Source: Periplaneta americana
Lineage: Eukaryota > Arthropoda > Insecta > Blattodea > Blattidae
Length of the DNA stretch: 64,000 nt
Assembly: GCF_040183065.1 (NCBI RefSeq)
Contig: NC_091119.1
Span: forward strand, 60,498,892-60,562,891
Direction of reading: 5' to 3'
Shown piece after piece: positions 10,663-25,119 of this stretch. The translations under genes were made by a program, and so were the position numbers. The notes under the pieces were generated by a model. It was not told where the DNA came from. It did not search any database and was given only the letters and a program-made list of their open reading frames with translations. The number at the start of each line of letters is the position of its first letter. The stretch's first letter is position 1.

Positions 10663-11398
10663 CAGGGACATCATTTTATTTTTACTTCAATTTTTATTGT
10701 ACCTGAGTTTTTGAATGTACTTCACTTCCACCCCTTCTACTAGTAAACTTCCAACCGTTCTCCACACAGAACCAAGGCCGCGTATGTAGTCAAAGTCGCC
10801 TTAGGGCCATAGTAAACACAAACAGTACTGAGTATAGTACGTTTCAGAATTATTTTAACATGAGTTACTAGTACGAAGGACGAAACTGGTAATTGGAATT
10901 AGGTACAATAGTCAGTCTATAGTGTAATAATATGCACAAAAGAACTGAAGCCTATATCGAAATGAACGGCCACCATTTTCAAAATTGTGTTTAAATATCC
11001 ATATTATGATTATTTTTCAATTTAACTTCATTCTCCATATTGTACGCTAATATGCTTGTAGACAGTATAATGTACACTGCATAATGAATACGTCCGAATG
11101 GATAGCTTAGTTCGTGAGTAAACACACTCATTATTAATAGAGTACTGTATTTTCTTTAAAGAAAAACCTAATGAAAATTATCAAACTCAAAATCGCGATA
11201 TTTCCTAGTTTACTTAAATTAACTACTTTTCTTCCCTCCTATACCTAGTAAAATGATTTGTTTGTATTTTACGCCAGTATCATCGAACTCCAGTCGTGGA
11301 AAGGGATAGCAAACGGTGTTTCCGGTTTTCAACCGTTAATCCAATAGTATAGCCAGGTTAATATTAGAAATGTTAATAAAAATAAAATGATGTCTCTG
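10663..11398 (+). mobile_element. TA-flanked TIR element, 736 bp (family shared with 40137-41207)
   Basis: The ends are CAGGGACATCATTTTATTTT and its inverted counterpart (CAGAGACATCATTTTATTTT), each next to TA. Internal sequence (for example CCACCCCTTCTACTAG at 10729 and CCTCCTATACCTAGTAAA at 11236) is shared, inverted, with the longer copy at 40137-41207. TA target and TIRs point to the Tc1/mariner superfamily, but no transposase is visible, so the superfamily is inferred. Confidence 0.75.
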
Positions 11399-11420
11399 TA
11401 TAATTGCTGTACCAGTAAGG

Positions 11421-11573
11421 CAGGGATGTCAAGTGCGGGCATACTGTACTCTCTGACAAGGAGTTTAGAGACCTTCTGGGTACAGAATCGCATGCAGGCA
11501 TACGCCTGAAAGAGATTCTACGTCACTGTAAGCCTCATTTAAAGGCTAGAAATGCCTGCGCTTGACATGCCTG
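11421..11573. mobile_element. hAT-type MITE, 153 bp
   Basis: The left end CAGGGATGTCAAGTGCGGGC and the inverted right end CAGGCATGTCAAGCGCAGGC are 21-bp TIRs. They are bracketed by a perfect 8-bp duplication CAGTAAGG (11413-11420 and 11574-11581). It is non-coding, and the perfect duplication suggests a fairly young insertion. It sits 20 bp beyond the TA-flanked element. Confidence 0.87.
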
Positions 11574-11581
11574 CAGTAAGG

Positions 11582-12113
11582 CATACGTACTTATAATACA
11601 AATAGTAAAATTTTGTTGCGTGATACGCCGTGTGATCGGCTTTCCTTTGGTCACTTCTTGTTTCCGAGACTGTACGTATTATTGATCCATAAGTATCGGA
11701 TTGAAGAGATAATGTAAATGAACTTCGTATCCCATTTTCTCGAATAGTTCTGAAGCCTGCAATTCTAATGCAATTTAAACTAAGCTGTAAAGGGTAGCTA
11801 TTTTTCGTGATAGCTAACCCAGCTGAAGTACCTAATTTAAGCAATATTTTTTTCTGAATTTTGTGGAATGATTTTTGTACTGATTATTAAATATTTTCTC
11901 TAAAATCTGCAAAGTGAAAGTTGGAGCAAATAAGGAGTTCGCGATTTAATAAATCGCGTTGAGGAAAAAAATTTAGCCTACGTGTTATCCGGAATATCTA
12001 GCCTATATAAATAATAAATATTGTCAACTATTAATTGGACGAAGCACATACCACGAGTAGTGTTAAGAATTGTACGTCCTTAGTGTAGATACATTCTAAA
12101 TCAAGATTATTCC
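11582..12113. other. No recognised gene
   Basis: Nothing supported. The minus-strand frame at 11539-11844 overlaps the MITE and has no motif. Confidence 0.4.
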
Positions 12114-13075
12114 TGATATTCAGTTTGGTTTTTGATCGAAACATTCTACCATACATAAAATTGCAAAGAGTGGCTGAATGCATCATAAAAGGCTTTGAAA
12201 GAAAACAGTATACTGCTGCTGTGTTTCTGGATATTGTCAAGGATTAGATGTTATTTGGCATGATGGTTTAATCTTAAATTATATAGAATTGGTTTTCCTG
12301 ACTATCTCACACGCATCTTGAAACGTTTGTCATCTGAATGTCAGTTCTTACTACCGGTACGCATAGATGTTATAAAATCAACGCTTCGTCCAGTTTTAGC
12401 CAGAGTAACACAACAGTCTATACAGTCACCACTTCTCTTCAATCTCTTCACATATGACATTCCCAATTTACAACCGTCATACATAGCTATATATGCTGAT
12501 GATAGGTTCTCTTTTATTCTCATTGCAGTCTGAACACTGCAATTACTACTGTTCAATCATCCCCAACATTACCAAGACAGAAACTGAAATGATCTGTTTA
12601 AGACCTATTCATAATCGGTCTCCTTTGGTTCTTCTGAATGAAGAAGTCACTTAACTCTTTACTCAAGAAGCTGTAAAATATCTGAGCATGTTATTAGCTA
12701 CGAAACTTACATGGAATGTCCACATCACTCACATTGTTCGCTAGTCTCTTCTAGAATTCGAAAGTTATACCCATTGGTTACTAGACATTCACAAATTGGT
12801 TTGGATTGTTCAATGTTACTCTATACCTCGCTTGTACGACCTCATTTAACTCATGGAGCGTCAATGTGGGGGATAGGGCATAGCAAACTCAAATAGGTAC
12901 ATCGCCTCAAATTCTTCTAAACAAGTTCCTCCGAACAGTAACAAATGCTCCGTGGCTTGTAAGAAATCAACAGCTGCATCAGGAAATGGGAATTATTCCA
13001 GTGCACAATACATCCATTCAATGCCAAAAGTTTTCTTCAAATACCTTCCTGACATTCCTGGAGCTATGACATAAA
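12114..13075 (+). pseudogene. Jockey-type LINE reverse transcriptase relic
   Basis: Pieces in shifting frames follow RT order: QFGF then SKHSTIHK (12120), KKQYTAAVFLDI with the first catalytic Asp (12210), GFPDYLTRILKRL (12290), QSPLLFNLFTYDIPNL (12420), AIYADD carrying the catalytic DD (12490), and LYTSLVRPHLTHGASMWG (12815). It ends near NAPWLVRNQQLHQEMGIIP-like residues at 12945-13000. These are characteristic blocks of Jockey-clade RT. Multiple frameshifts and stops show an old dead copy. The RNase H and 3' end are missing. Confidence 0.75.
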
Positions 13076-13511
13076 ACATTGGAGCAAGATTTTACCAGTC
13101 GTCTACACTTAAAATGAAACTTCCTCAGATGATTCTTCATAAATCTTAATCATAACAACATAGAAACGTCAGGATCACATTTTGATCTCTTCTCTGTTTC
13201 TCAGATTTCACAGCAGTCCATTAAATTAATTAATTAGAAAATAAATCCAAAAAGAGGAGTGTAAACAGCCAACCTCATCATGCTATTATATAGTGAGTTA
13301 TGGCATCATTGAACAAGGATCGCTGCTTACTGGTCGACCAATAAACAATTCAATAAAAAATAATTATAAAAATTCATTACCTAGAAAAAGAAGATGATGA
13401 ATGACAACCTTATGACTATTCTCGTGCGATTGTCAGAAAAGGTACGTTATTGGAAAGGACGTGTTCCGAAATTCTTTATTTAAAAATAACCCTAATGCAA
13501 TGTTCCTCACT

Positions 13512-13546
<35 letters not shown>
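13512..13546. repeat. (CAT)n microsatellite
   Basis: About 11 CAT units lie in copy A, absent from copy B. It lies in a 13495-13800 segment that is specific to copy A. Confidence 0.85.
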
Positions 13547-13549
<3 letters not shown>

Positions 13550-13740
13550 CACTCATTCCCTACACTACATTTACACGAACACTTAACATACACTCACCAT
13601 AGTACAGGGCATAACTCTTCACAGATAATGTGGCCCGCCGAAGTGGTGTGCAATTTGAAAATGGGTCACAGTCCTGTCATCTATCCGCAATATGCGGAAC
13701 CCGAATCTCGCAAAGTGAAGTGGGTAGGCATTAGTCACTG

Positions 13741-13742
<2 letters not shown>

Positions 13743-13792
<50 letters not shown>
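13743..13792. repeat. (CA)n microsatellite
   Basis: An uninterrupted CA run of about 50 bp. The preceding 13620-13742 (GGGTCACAGTCCTGTCATC, then CGGAACCCGAATCTCGC) looks like the conserved 3' part of an interspersed repeat, though no second copy occurs here to prove it. Confidence 0.9.
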
Positions 13793-13793
<1 letters not shown>

Positions 13794-13799
13794 ATGTAG

Positions 13800-15299
13800 G
13801 CCTATATTACATTACAATACAAATATTGCAAACGTGAAACTTAATTTCCAGGCATATACAACAATGACGATGTACATTTTATTTTATTTGAAGCTGCTAT
13901 CTAAATTGTACATGCCGGTATTCTAAATTATGTTTGTATACTTATTCATATAATAATAATTAAGAAGATTGCGAAAGTGTTGTTATGGTAACAATGTATT
14001 ATTTGAAGGTTTCTTAAAAATGCACTGAATTGTTGACATTTCAGTTCATTACTATGGTTATACGAAAACATTTTTAGATTTGATGAAGTGGTGATAAAGA
14101 AGGCTAAAATAATTCCAATTGAACATTTAAAGACAAGAATAATGTGTTCATTCAACTGGTAATATATGTCTATCAACATTTCTGGAAATTCCGTAACTAT
14201 AATTTGCTTTTCAGTTCATTAAAAAATTTAGATACTTCTGTTGTATAACAAGACATTTGTGTGCCTTTGATTGCCGTATTATGATTGGCTAAAGCCGGAG
14301 ATAAAGGTTGTGGGAGGTTCACCGAACGTACATAGTCTGAATTCTGAGTTGCTTTCGCCATTGTTAAGGGAATTTTAGGATAAGCACAATATACTTATAG
14401 GCAAATTGATGTATTTCCAGTCCACTACCACAAGCACTCAGAACAGTATTTTTCAGCACAAAACACTATCTCGCTTTTAATTATACTGTTGAAAATATTA
14501 TTGCTTTCGGAATTTCTTACGCTGTTTGTCCATCTACGCGTGTAATAACAAAAGTTAATAGGCCTAGACTGTAATATACTGGTACTACATTACAACAGAA
14601 CTGATTTATGAACTGAATTTTACATTTTAGAAACTAATAGTAATTTGAAGAGTTATACTGTTTACCAATACCATACATTTAAAGACAAAATACTTGAGTG
14701 CTATGTATATTTGAGTCTAGGGCCAGTTATTTTTAAATCATGTTTAACTGTCGTGTTTTGGAAATAGTACCTCATATCCTCAATATCCTTTTTGATTACA
14801 ATTCAGTAACTTTGAATAGCCCTATTATCATTTTAAGAAGCCAATGGTAACTGCTTTCATCTCGCTAACATTTATGTGTTACATTTTAGACCCCCTTCCC
14901 TCACATCACAATGCTATCAATTATGAAACTATGAAATAGTAATTATTTAATAATTATTCCGGGTAAGCTGAACTAATTTAATGTATGATTACCTACTTAT
15001 TTATACAATTACTCTAGTTTATGAATATGAGGCCTATGGAATTATTTGTATCCCATTCTTCACAATTAGGCCTAATAAGATTGTTACTGAATTAAACAAC
15101 ATATTCGTTTGTTGAATCTCAATGTTTTATACACGTTTGTGTTTTCTATTTAGCGGGCATCAGATAAAAAGTGAAGAGACGGTTTTTGTTAAAACGGGGA
15201 ACTTTGATCGCCAGTAGGGAAAACGGAAACATTGACGTCATGGAGGAGGAGGAGAATGAGGAGGTTTATTACTCCATGCTGATGCGCCTTATTGGTTAG
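13800..15299. other. Non-coding part of copy A
   Basis: No gene recognised. It aligns with 26330-29580 of copy B once the SINE and the second hAT of copy B are removed. A GGAGGAGGAGAATGAGGAGG tract at 15242 is expanded to a longer GGA array in copy B (29500-29540). Confidence 0.7.
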
Positions 15300-15307
15300 G
15301 TCATTAG

Positions 15308-17503
<2,196 letters not shown>

Positions 17504-17511
17504 GTCATTAG

Positions 17512-17874
17512 TAATGACTAGGGACCGTATTTTGTCCCAGGGCGTACGGAGATAATGTTAGCTGTTCATAGACTATATTGACGTGACGTCATATTTGACG
17601 CGTGCCACAGCATCTTGTTTGTGCTGAAGTTGACTTTCTATTCATGATTCAAAACTAGACCTCATAGACTGTTTGCAATGCATTACAGTGATAAAGACTG
17701 ATACTACGATGATGTTATCTACAATTTATTTTTTTTTTCATTTAATTTTACTGGCAGACTTAAACAATCCTTCCACTCAACCAGTATAAAAATGCACAGC
17801 AAATATAAATAACAGCAACACAAAAATAATGGAGTAATGATGACGATGATGATGATGATAATAATAATAATAAT

Positions 17875-17921
<47 letters not shown>

Positions 17922-18689
17922 GCAAAATTCAAATGTGTTTAGTTATATGTAATTCTAAAGTTAAACAATTACAATTTAGCCTTAAATAAGACAATTTGTG
18001 TTAAAGAAATGATATTTTATAGTGAAGGACAATTTATTGATATAAAAAATTAAAATCTTTTTCTACAAATCTTATATTTGAACAAAGATCATATTCTAAA
18101 TACGAAAAGCAGCCGTTTTAAAAGTAGCCAATGTATGAAGCCCCTTTATACACTATTGTAAACTATTTACAAAATAAGTAGGCTACAGCATTATGAGATG
18201 AAATACACTTCATTGCAATACACAACATTGCACATAATAGTGTCAAATATAATGTTTGATCAATGTAGACCTATATTATTTATCATAAAGTACAAATAAA
18301 AATAGCGTATTCCAGTGTACACAGTTTAAATAATATAAATTATAAATAGCTACGTTTTGTTCTGCCCAACTTGACAAAACAGGATTCACGTGAGCAGACA
18401 GAAGAACTTCGCTTGCTACATCCTCGTACTCATTCGTTACAGTAAAAACTCCAATAATACTTAACCTTGTAGTCTTCTGGGACAAAGTACGGTCCCTTGT
18501 AATGATCATTAATAAAAGAATTAATAATGTATGAATATGAAAATCGGTGAAAAGTTTCACTAACAATAGATCAGATCCAATAACGTCCTCATAAACAATA
18601 TGTTTGTAATGAAATACGTATGTTGTTTACCAGTAACATTTAGATATAGTGTAATTCATACTAATAAATATATTTTTTATTTCTTTTAG
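17512..18689. other. Non-coding part of copy A with GAT/AAT microsatellite
   Basis: Aligns with 29591-30704 of copy B. It holds a (GAT)n(AAT)n array at about 17838-17920; the matching site in copy B (29875-29912) carries GAT only. The last bases, TTTTATTTCTTTTAGG (18675-18690), look like a splice acceptor in front of the zinc-finger exon. Confidence 0.7.
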
Positions 18690-21535
18690 GGTTTCCAACT
18701 AGATATTCGGGCAAAGACAATGGAAATGGCTCTTGCCAATATTAAGACCCTTGTTGTACCACATGAAACTGATGATATGAGTATTAAAAGAGATGACCTT
18801 GAAGAAGGGAAAATAAGAGATAATGTTATTTCAAATGATGACGTAAGCGTAGAAAAACCTGATGGACTTGACAGAAACATACGACCGTTTGCCAGAATAA
18901 AGCGTCGCAGTGCACTTTGTGTGCCAGTTGCTTCTGTAGAAGTGTATAGCAGTCAGACCCTAACCTCACATTCACGTCGGTTGAAATCAAAATATACTAT
19001 TTCCATCAAAAGAGGACTACCCTCTTGTTCCAGCCGTGACAGTAGATTCCTGGGTACGTTAATAAAAGGGGATAGTGCAAGCGGTATGTCTATGTCAAGA
19101 AAACATCAGTGACACATGTAGGAGATATTAAAAGATACACGGATTTTCAAAAGACAGAACCAAAAAAAAAAAGGACACAGTAAGCATGTTCAGGGAACTA
19201 AAAGTAGGCTATTTTAATATCGAAGAAAATGAAGCGAAAGACTGAAAAAATCATACCTGATAAAACAGAAATCAATGCCAGTCATTTCAGAGAAAACGAA
19301 GCAGTTGACGATAAACTGTTGTTTTTTCGAGATGCATCTCCCATTATATACGTTGAACATAATTATTTGCCCCGTTATGAAAGCAAAGTAACTGATCGTG
19401 CAAAACGTTCACTAGTTGACAATCCTCATTATCAGCTTGAATTTGACGAAGACAATATTGAATCCAATACCAGTAGGACTACCGGTAGATGTGATTCTCC
19501 ACTTCCTGTAATACGAACACACTATAAGAAAAGTCACATACTAGATTCTCGAAATAACATCAAGAGATGTAACAGAAACATGAAATTGTGTAAATATTAT
19601 GCGGCAGGCAGTTTCTCGAAGAAGGAAAATGTCTATACATTCATTCAGAATTTCCATGCAAGTTTTATCACACTGGACTTGGATGTTTGGCAGGAGATCG
19701 TTGTAAATTCAGTCATAAAGCCCATAATAAAAATATGCAATCCTTATTGATACACATGAGAAAACAGCTTCAAAAGTAATGAAAGGTGGTCACAATAATA
19801 TCAGCACTTCTGTCGGAAAGAAAAAAAATACCATCGCTTCTTCAAATAGGAGTTCCAATTCCTCCACGACGTTTAATAGAGAACATAATGTTCGAGAAAG
19901 ACTTATCTTCTCCAAACAAATATGACTTGCCAGTCTCTGAAGAAGGAGGTTCTCGTACACCAATGCCTTCTTCATCCCAAATATGATTCATAAAATGAAC
20001 ATGGAAACTTCGCCGTCATTCAGCCAGAGGACATTAATGACCTTGGAGACTCTAATAACGAGAAGATTGTTCACTTAGAATGTATGAAAGTGAAAAATGT
20101 AGAAAACAGAGAAATTGAACAGGAAACGAAAAGTAATAAAGAAATTTCATCCTTCTCTCCACAACCTATAAATTCACAAGAGTGTTACGAAAGTGGACGG
20201 TCAGAAAATAATAACATTTTACCTCTGAACCTGTCTAATAAGCAAAGAGAACTTTTCCTAAGGATTCAACAGAAACAGAAGAAAACAAAAACCTCAAACA
20301 TCATGACCTATCAGAAGAAGATTAAAGTAATAGAATGAATGATGAAGAGGAAAAGAGAATTACTGAAGAAAAGTATTGGTATTCGAGTGATGAATAGGAT
20401 GCAAGTCTGGTAAATGTTCTCAAGAACATTTCCAGTCAAACGTCTTCATTAAATTCATCTAAGCAACTTCCACATAAAGAAATCAGTGAGTCTGTAAACA
20501 GAATTTTTTTATGCTATTAAACTCCAGACAAGAAATATTACGTCTGTCTTGAAAAGAAGTTCATCAAAATCACAGTTGATGCCAAGATACAAGAACCAAT
20601 AATGCAAGCCAGAGATCCCATACTTGCTTAACGAGATCGTAGTATGAATAACATCACAGCCTCAGCAGCAATGTCTTTTAGTTCCTGCTGCACTCAGACT
20701 GAAAGACATTAATCGAAAAACAAGACTAAGATCTGTAAGAACAGACGTAAAAAAATTAGTATTTACAACAGTATTTCTAATGGAATAGAAATAAATGATG
20801 ACAGTCACCTTACAGAACTGAGAGAAATCATGGGACTTCCCTTCAATCCTGTACCCTATCACAAACCTGCAATTGAAATAGATGCTTCATTACATTCTCA
20901 TCAAACCATTCCTTACAAGTTAATGCCCATCACAATACCACCACCGAACTTTTCTGGATTAAAAGTGAATAAAGGAGATCCATGCGTTCTTAAAGAATCA
21001 AGGTTACGCAAACTTTTCCATTTATTATCAAATTATGTGAAAAACATAGGACCGCTACCACCCATATGATCTACAACGTTGTGTGATACCACTTACTACC
21101 AACAACAGAATAATGGAAAAACAGAAACACGTAAAATGAGTATTGTTACAGAGAACTCCAGTATAGAAAACTCCAGTTCTCCAGCAGAGAAAAAACGTAC
21201 ACTCACCATAATGCCTATTACAGATATAAATTCTACTGCTGAATTATAGAGTTCAGAAGATTACAGAGTTACAGAAGATTTGAGCTGCAACAAACCAGTA
21301 AAGATATCTCAGCAATTCCAACTTAGCTTATGCCAAACACCAATTCATGATATTACAGAATTGGTAAGTAAATTGAGTGCTGACGCAGACCAGAGGGTAA
21401 TGATACCTTCTACCAGTATGGACACACAAAGCCAAAGAGTGAGTAATGTGAAGAACAGAGAGAACATGCAACATGACCAGAAATCTTTCACTCTTACTAG
21501 TGATAAAATGTGTCATATAAGTAGGTGAAGATGAT
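18690..21535 (+). pseudogene. CCCH zinc-finger gene (ZC3H4/6/8 - suppressor-of-sable-like), decayed copy A
   Basis: The family acts in nuclear RNA surveillance and transcription termination. In order the pieces read: SIKRDDLEEGK (18780), an acidic start like the DLEEGE region of ZC3H4/6; [14 protein letters not shown] (19580), finger 1 with a lost Cys and a frameshift; then, in another frame, [20 protein letters not shown] (19645), an intact C-x8-C-x5-C-x3-H finger 2; KKIPSLLQIGVPIPPR (19815); and GLPFNPVPYHKPAIEIDAS with KVNKGDP and SRLRKLF (20830-21020), the conserved DPRLRK-type tail. At least five frameshifts or stops split it. A splice-acceptor-like TTTTAG precedes it, so it looks like a genomic exon copy rather than a cDNA retrocopy. 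Confidence 0.75.
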
Positions 21536-22146
21536 GTACAGAAGGCTTTGTCCGAAAGTTTATTTGTCATTTAATTTGAGCAATTCATTTTCTTGTATAG
21601 ATGTACATAAATAAATTAATTTAGGCCTATGTAACTGAAGTATAAAGTCATTAAATAATAATTTGGGGATATAGCTTCAATTTTCAAATTGTTCTATATT
21701 TTGATAAGTCTAGTTGCCTGTGTTATTTGTTTACCTTAATCAGAAGATAACACTTACTAAAATTTTCAAATAATTTATGAATATCCTCTTTCTGACACAC
21801 TATTTAAATATAGGCCTAACATTAAACACAGAAACACTATATTTATTTTGAATTATTAAGAAATAATAATACCGTATTTGCTTTCATTGTAATTTTGTGA
21901 ACAGTTGCTCCTTTGTCCTTAAAATTTTCAAATGCAGAAAAATGAAGTTCATTTTGCTAACGAGTATCGGAAATTATTTTCAGGGTTTGAAATATATTAA
22001 TGATAATTAATTATGTAAAGTGTTCCATTTTATTAATCGACAAAAAATTACTTTATCCGTATGAAGAGAAGTGTAGCAGCTTCAATACATATCATTACAT
22101 AAATGTATAGGATCTCTTGCAAGGAGCATAGAAATTACCGTATTTA
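21536..22146. other. Non-coding 3' flank of copy A
   Basis: Collinear with 35701-36612, but copy B has about 300 extra bases (35790-36120), so one copy has gained or lost that segment. No gene seen. Confidence 0.65.
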
Positions 22147-22527
22147 CAGTAGTGGCGAAAAAACCGGACCGACGGAATAATCAAAGTCCCCGAAATGAGC
22201 CACTGCGCATGCCACGCCCGCATTCAAAAGATAGCAAGTAATCTATTGAGGTTGTTGTAGTTTCAACTGCTGACGTAGCCCATTTCGAAAGTCATTAGAA
22301 AATAACCTGGTAAAATTCGTGTTCTGGGAATAATAAGTTAATTAAGTAGTAAAATATCGCTGCAATCGAAAATTATTGGGAATAAATTTGAATAAGGAAC
22401 AAAAAGAGTTTCCTTCTCAACCAGCATTCGAACCACGAAAGTCTTAGTTACCAGTCTATCGTGCTGTCACTGTGAACACGGCTCTGAAATCAGCTACAAG
22501 GGTCGGTCCGGTTTTTTGCCACTACTG
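22147..22527. mobile_element. TA-flanked TIR element, 381 bp
   Basis: The left end CAGTAGTGGCGAAAAAACCG and the inverted right end CAGTAGTGGCAAAAAACCGG give a TIR of about 26 bp with one indel. TA lies on both sides. The element is missing at the corresponding place in copy B (about 36611). It has no coding capacity. TA targets suggest Tc1/mariner, although the CAGTAGTGGC start also resembles hAT. Confidence 0.75.
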
Positions 22528-22541
22528 TACACATTTTAGAA

Positions 22542-23376
22542 CAGGCCTGCACAAGGTTTGCGCTCTCCGAGCCGGCTCACAGCTCATGAGCGGAATGCAG
22601 ATATTAGCTGCGCTCTGTATAGGGTGGTCTGGAAGGAGGGGTGATCTCGTACAAAATGTACACAAAAGGAAGTGCTATTACGAGTGTTTATGAAATTAAT
22701 TCCCGTTCAGTGTTTGCAAAACTATCGTGGACTATTATTAATTACCGGCAATAAATAAATATTTATTTTACAGAAATAATAGAAATTCTATAGCTACTTA
22801 AATGTACAATATCATTTTGTTATATTTTTATTTATCAGTACATCAAAACGAGGTTTTATGCTGTTGGCAGCTGAAAGGAACAGTAGCCTATGATCGTAAT
22901 GAAACATCGGTTACAGATGTTCGATGTCTGCCTTTATTAAAGTTGATTATAGAAACCAGTTGCTCACAAATATAAATGTCGAGCCAAACATAGCAATCAT
23001 TTTCACAGCCAGCCTGTGTAGTCGTGGATATTATTGCTAATGTTTATTCTTGTAAAACTCAATCAGGCTAGTAGTATTATTCAAACGATCTTTAGCCCTT
23101 AGGTCACATTGAAGATCAATAAGTTCGAGGTGTAAATCGTTAAATGTTACGTTCCGCCTTTTAGATTCCTCCATACTGTACTGTAGTAGTAGGTAAGCAA
23201 CGTGAAACAGTTACTGAGAATAGGCCTACACACTGCACTCCACTAGATAACTGAGTGGTCGTTTCCCTCTCCTCTACCTATAGCAAGTATGTCATTCTGA
23301 CGTATCTTCCTCTCCGTTTCGGCGAGCTGTAAACACCGCTCTCGCGCGCTCGTTGAGCGCTGTTTGTGCAGGTATG
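22542..23376. mobile_element. hAT-type non-autonomous element, 835 bp
   Basis: The start CAGGCCTGCACAA and the inverted end CATACCTGCACAA are flanked by an 8-bp duplication TTTTAGAA (22534-22541, 23377-23384). Copy B shows the empty target TTTTAGTA (36636-36643). The interior is rich in GAGCGC/GCGCTC near the ends and has no transposase frame. Confidence 0.82.
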
Positions 23377-23809
23377 TTTTAGAAAAATCTTCACCTTCTA
23401 AACCGAAGTGCATGTTATAGGCGATGACGAGGTCTATTTACAAGAAATAGTGCATCTCAAATGCTGTATGTGTCAGTGCTTTGAGAGAATGGTAATCAAA
23501 CATATGTCAGAGATGATTCGGATTTTCAACTGGGACATGGCGACGGGAGACTTGAAATTCTGAAGATGGAAGTGGGACAGAATGTGATGCATAGAGTTTA
23601 TGCAACACCTTCTGTACTATAAAAATATTGCTGAGCGCCATTCTCTTTCTAGAGACATAGGTTGCACCGTAAGATAGTGTGATAGGAAATGCATGAAAAT
23701 AAATATTTCCGAAACTAATATTATGCCCTTCACTAAGAGAACTAGTTTACCTATATTCAATGTACTTTAGCGAAATCAAAACCAAACTAACAGAACTGGT
23801 AAGTCTTAG

Positions 23810-23867
23810 TTATGGCTTTTAAGGAATCAGGAGGTTCATTGCCGCCCTCACATAAGCCCCTAACATT
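23810..23867 (-). repeat. CR1-type LINE 3'-end fragment
   Basis: GGAGGTTCATTGCCGCCCTC plus the following ACATAAG match the 3' end of the LINE at 49619-50316. The same fragment, longer, follows at the end of copy B (37527-37690), so it was present before the duplication. Confidence 0.7.
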
Positions 23868-24039
23868 TCCTATGATAGATAAACTTTTCATTAGAGACGG
23901 AACGGGTGGTTTGAAAGTGTGACCTACAATTTATTTCCAAATTGAAATATTTATTCAGAAAACTATTTAAATTAACCCTGAACTCGAAACTTGTATTCTT
24001 TACCTCAAAGCATTCTTCATACTACATATTTTTTAGGTT

Positions 24040-24318
24040 ACTAGCTGAAAGATCTCGGCGTTGCCCGAGTTGCCCTTTTTGCTTCTATTTTTAATTAAAA
24101 TGGTTGTTAGACTTTTCGGAAATTTCATAAACTCAACTATAGACAACAAATAAGCTTTCCCCCTCTCCATGAAGGTGAATCTTTATATAGCGTCATTGAC
24201 ATGAATTAATGAACGTCTTAGCCAAATGCCTGAAAGGATTAACTCAATTTAAAACAACTGCAGATTAGGCAACGAAAGAAAAGATTTCATCACGTGCCTT
24301 ACTTTCAAACGTGTTTTA

Positions 24319-24349
<31 letters not shown>

Positions 24350-24383
24350 TGTATGTATACACATAGGCCTACTGTATACATAT

Positions 24384-24418
<35 letters not shown>

Positions 24419-24600
24419 TTTTGGCGTAGTTAAGGCCCTCAGGCCTTCTCTTTCACATCATTAGAAATACAAATAAAATAATAAAAAATCAAACTATAAA
24501 TAAAATAAAACCAAACAACGAACATATAGGAAGCTACAGTCACACACACATTAAATGAATTAGCATTGTCTTGAAGTTCATCAAAACAAAAACACTTGCT
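24040..24600. repeat. Interspersed repeat R, copy 1 (uninterrupted)
   Basis: Matches 49468-52190 from CTAGCTGAAAGA to GTCTTGAAGTTCA. Here the block runs without the LINE and Helitron that split the second copy, so CATTGACATGAATTAATGAA (24197) shows the Helitron's empty target. Simple arrays (GTAT)n at 24319-24356 and (TTTA)n at 24378-24422 lie inside. GGCCCTCAGGCC (24433) is the hairpin also seen at 41365 and 52880. Confidence 0.75.
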
Positions 24601-24667
24601 TGCTTCCTGATCGACCAATAAATAATTCAATAAAAAATAATAATAAAAATTCATTACTTAGAGAGGC

Positions 24668-25003
24668 GAATAGAAGCATTTGAAATGTGGATATGGAATA
24701 GAATTAAGCGTGTGAAATGGACTGACAGAAGAAACGAAGTTTTGCTGGAAAGAATGGATGAAAAAAATATTATGCTAAAACCGGTCAGAAAGAGGAAAAG
24801 GAATTGGCTGGGTCACTGGTTGACAAAAAAACTGCCTACTGAAGGATGCACTGAAAGGAATGGTGAACGGGAGAAGAGTTCGAGGCAGAAGAAGATATCA
24901 GATGATAGATGACATTAAGGCGGAGACAAAGAGGAAGACAGAATATAGGAGAGACTGGGAAAAGCTGGGTTTGCAGTGAAAGACCTGCCACTATGAATGA
25001 ATG
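24668..25003 (+). pseudogene. RTE-type LINE C-terminal fragment
   Basis: Reads RIEAFEMWIWNRIKRVKWTD, then LLERMDEKNIMLKPVRKRKR and NWLGHWL before frameshifting. This is the typical end of insect LINE ORFs (EAFEMWxWRRMxRVxWTD, then RKRxWLGHxLR). It ends with a TGAATGAATGAA tail. In copy A the site reads ATTACCTAGAAAA uninterrupted; here ACTTAGA precedes and ACCTAGA follows, an imperfect target duplication. It therefore inserted after the duplication. Confidence 0.75.
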
Positions 25004-25119
25004 AACCTAGAAAAGAAGATGATGAATGACGATCTTATGACTATTCTCGTAAGACTTCAGAAAAGGCACATTATTGGAAAGGATGTGTTCCAAAAATCTG
25101 TGTTTAAAAATAACCTTAA

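Noticed and set aside
13620..13742. Resembles the 3' portion of a known interspersed insect repeat
   Set aside because: Only one copy in the window and recognition by memory alone; mentioned only as context.
13500..13800. CAT and CA arrays considered as CRISPR-like or regulatory repeats
   Set aside because: Simple microsatellites in a eukaryotic genome; no spacer structure.
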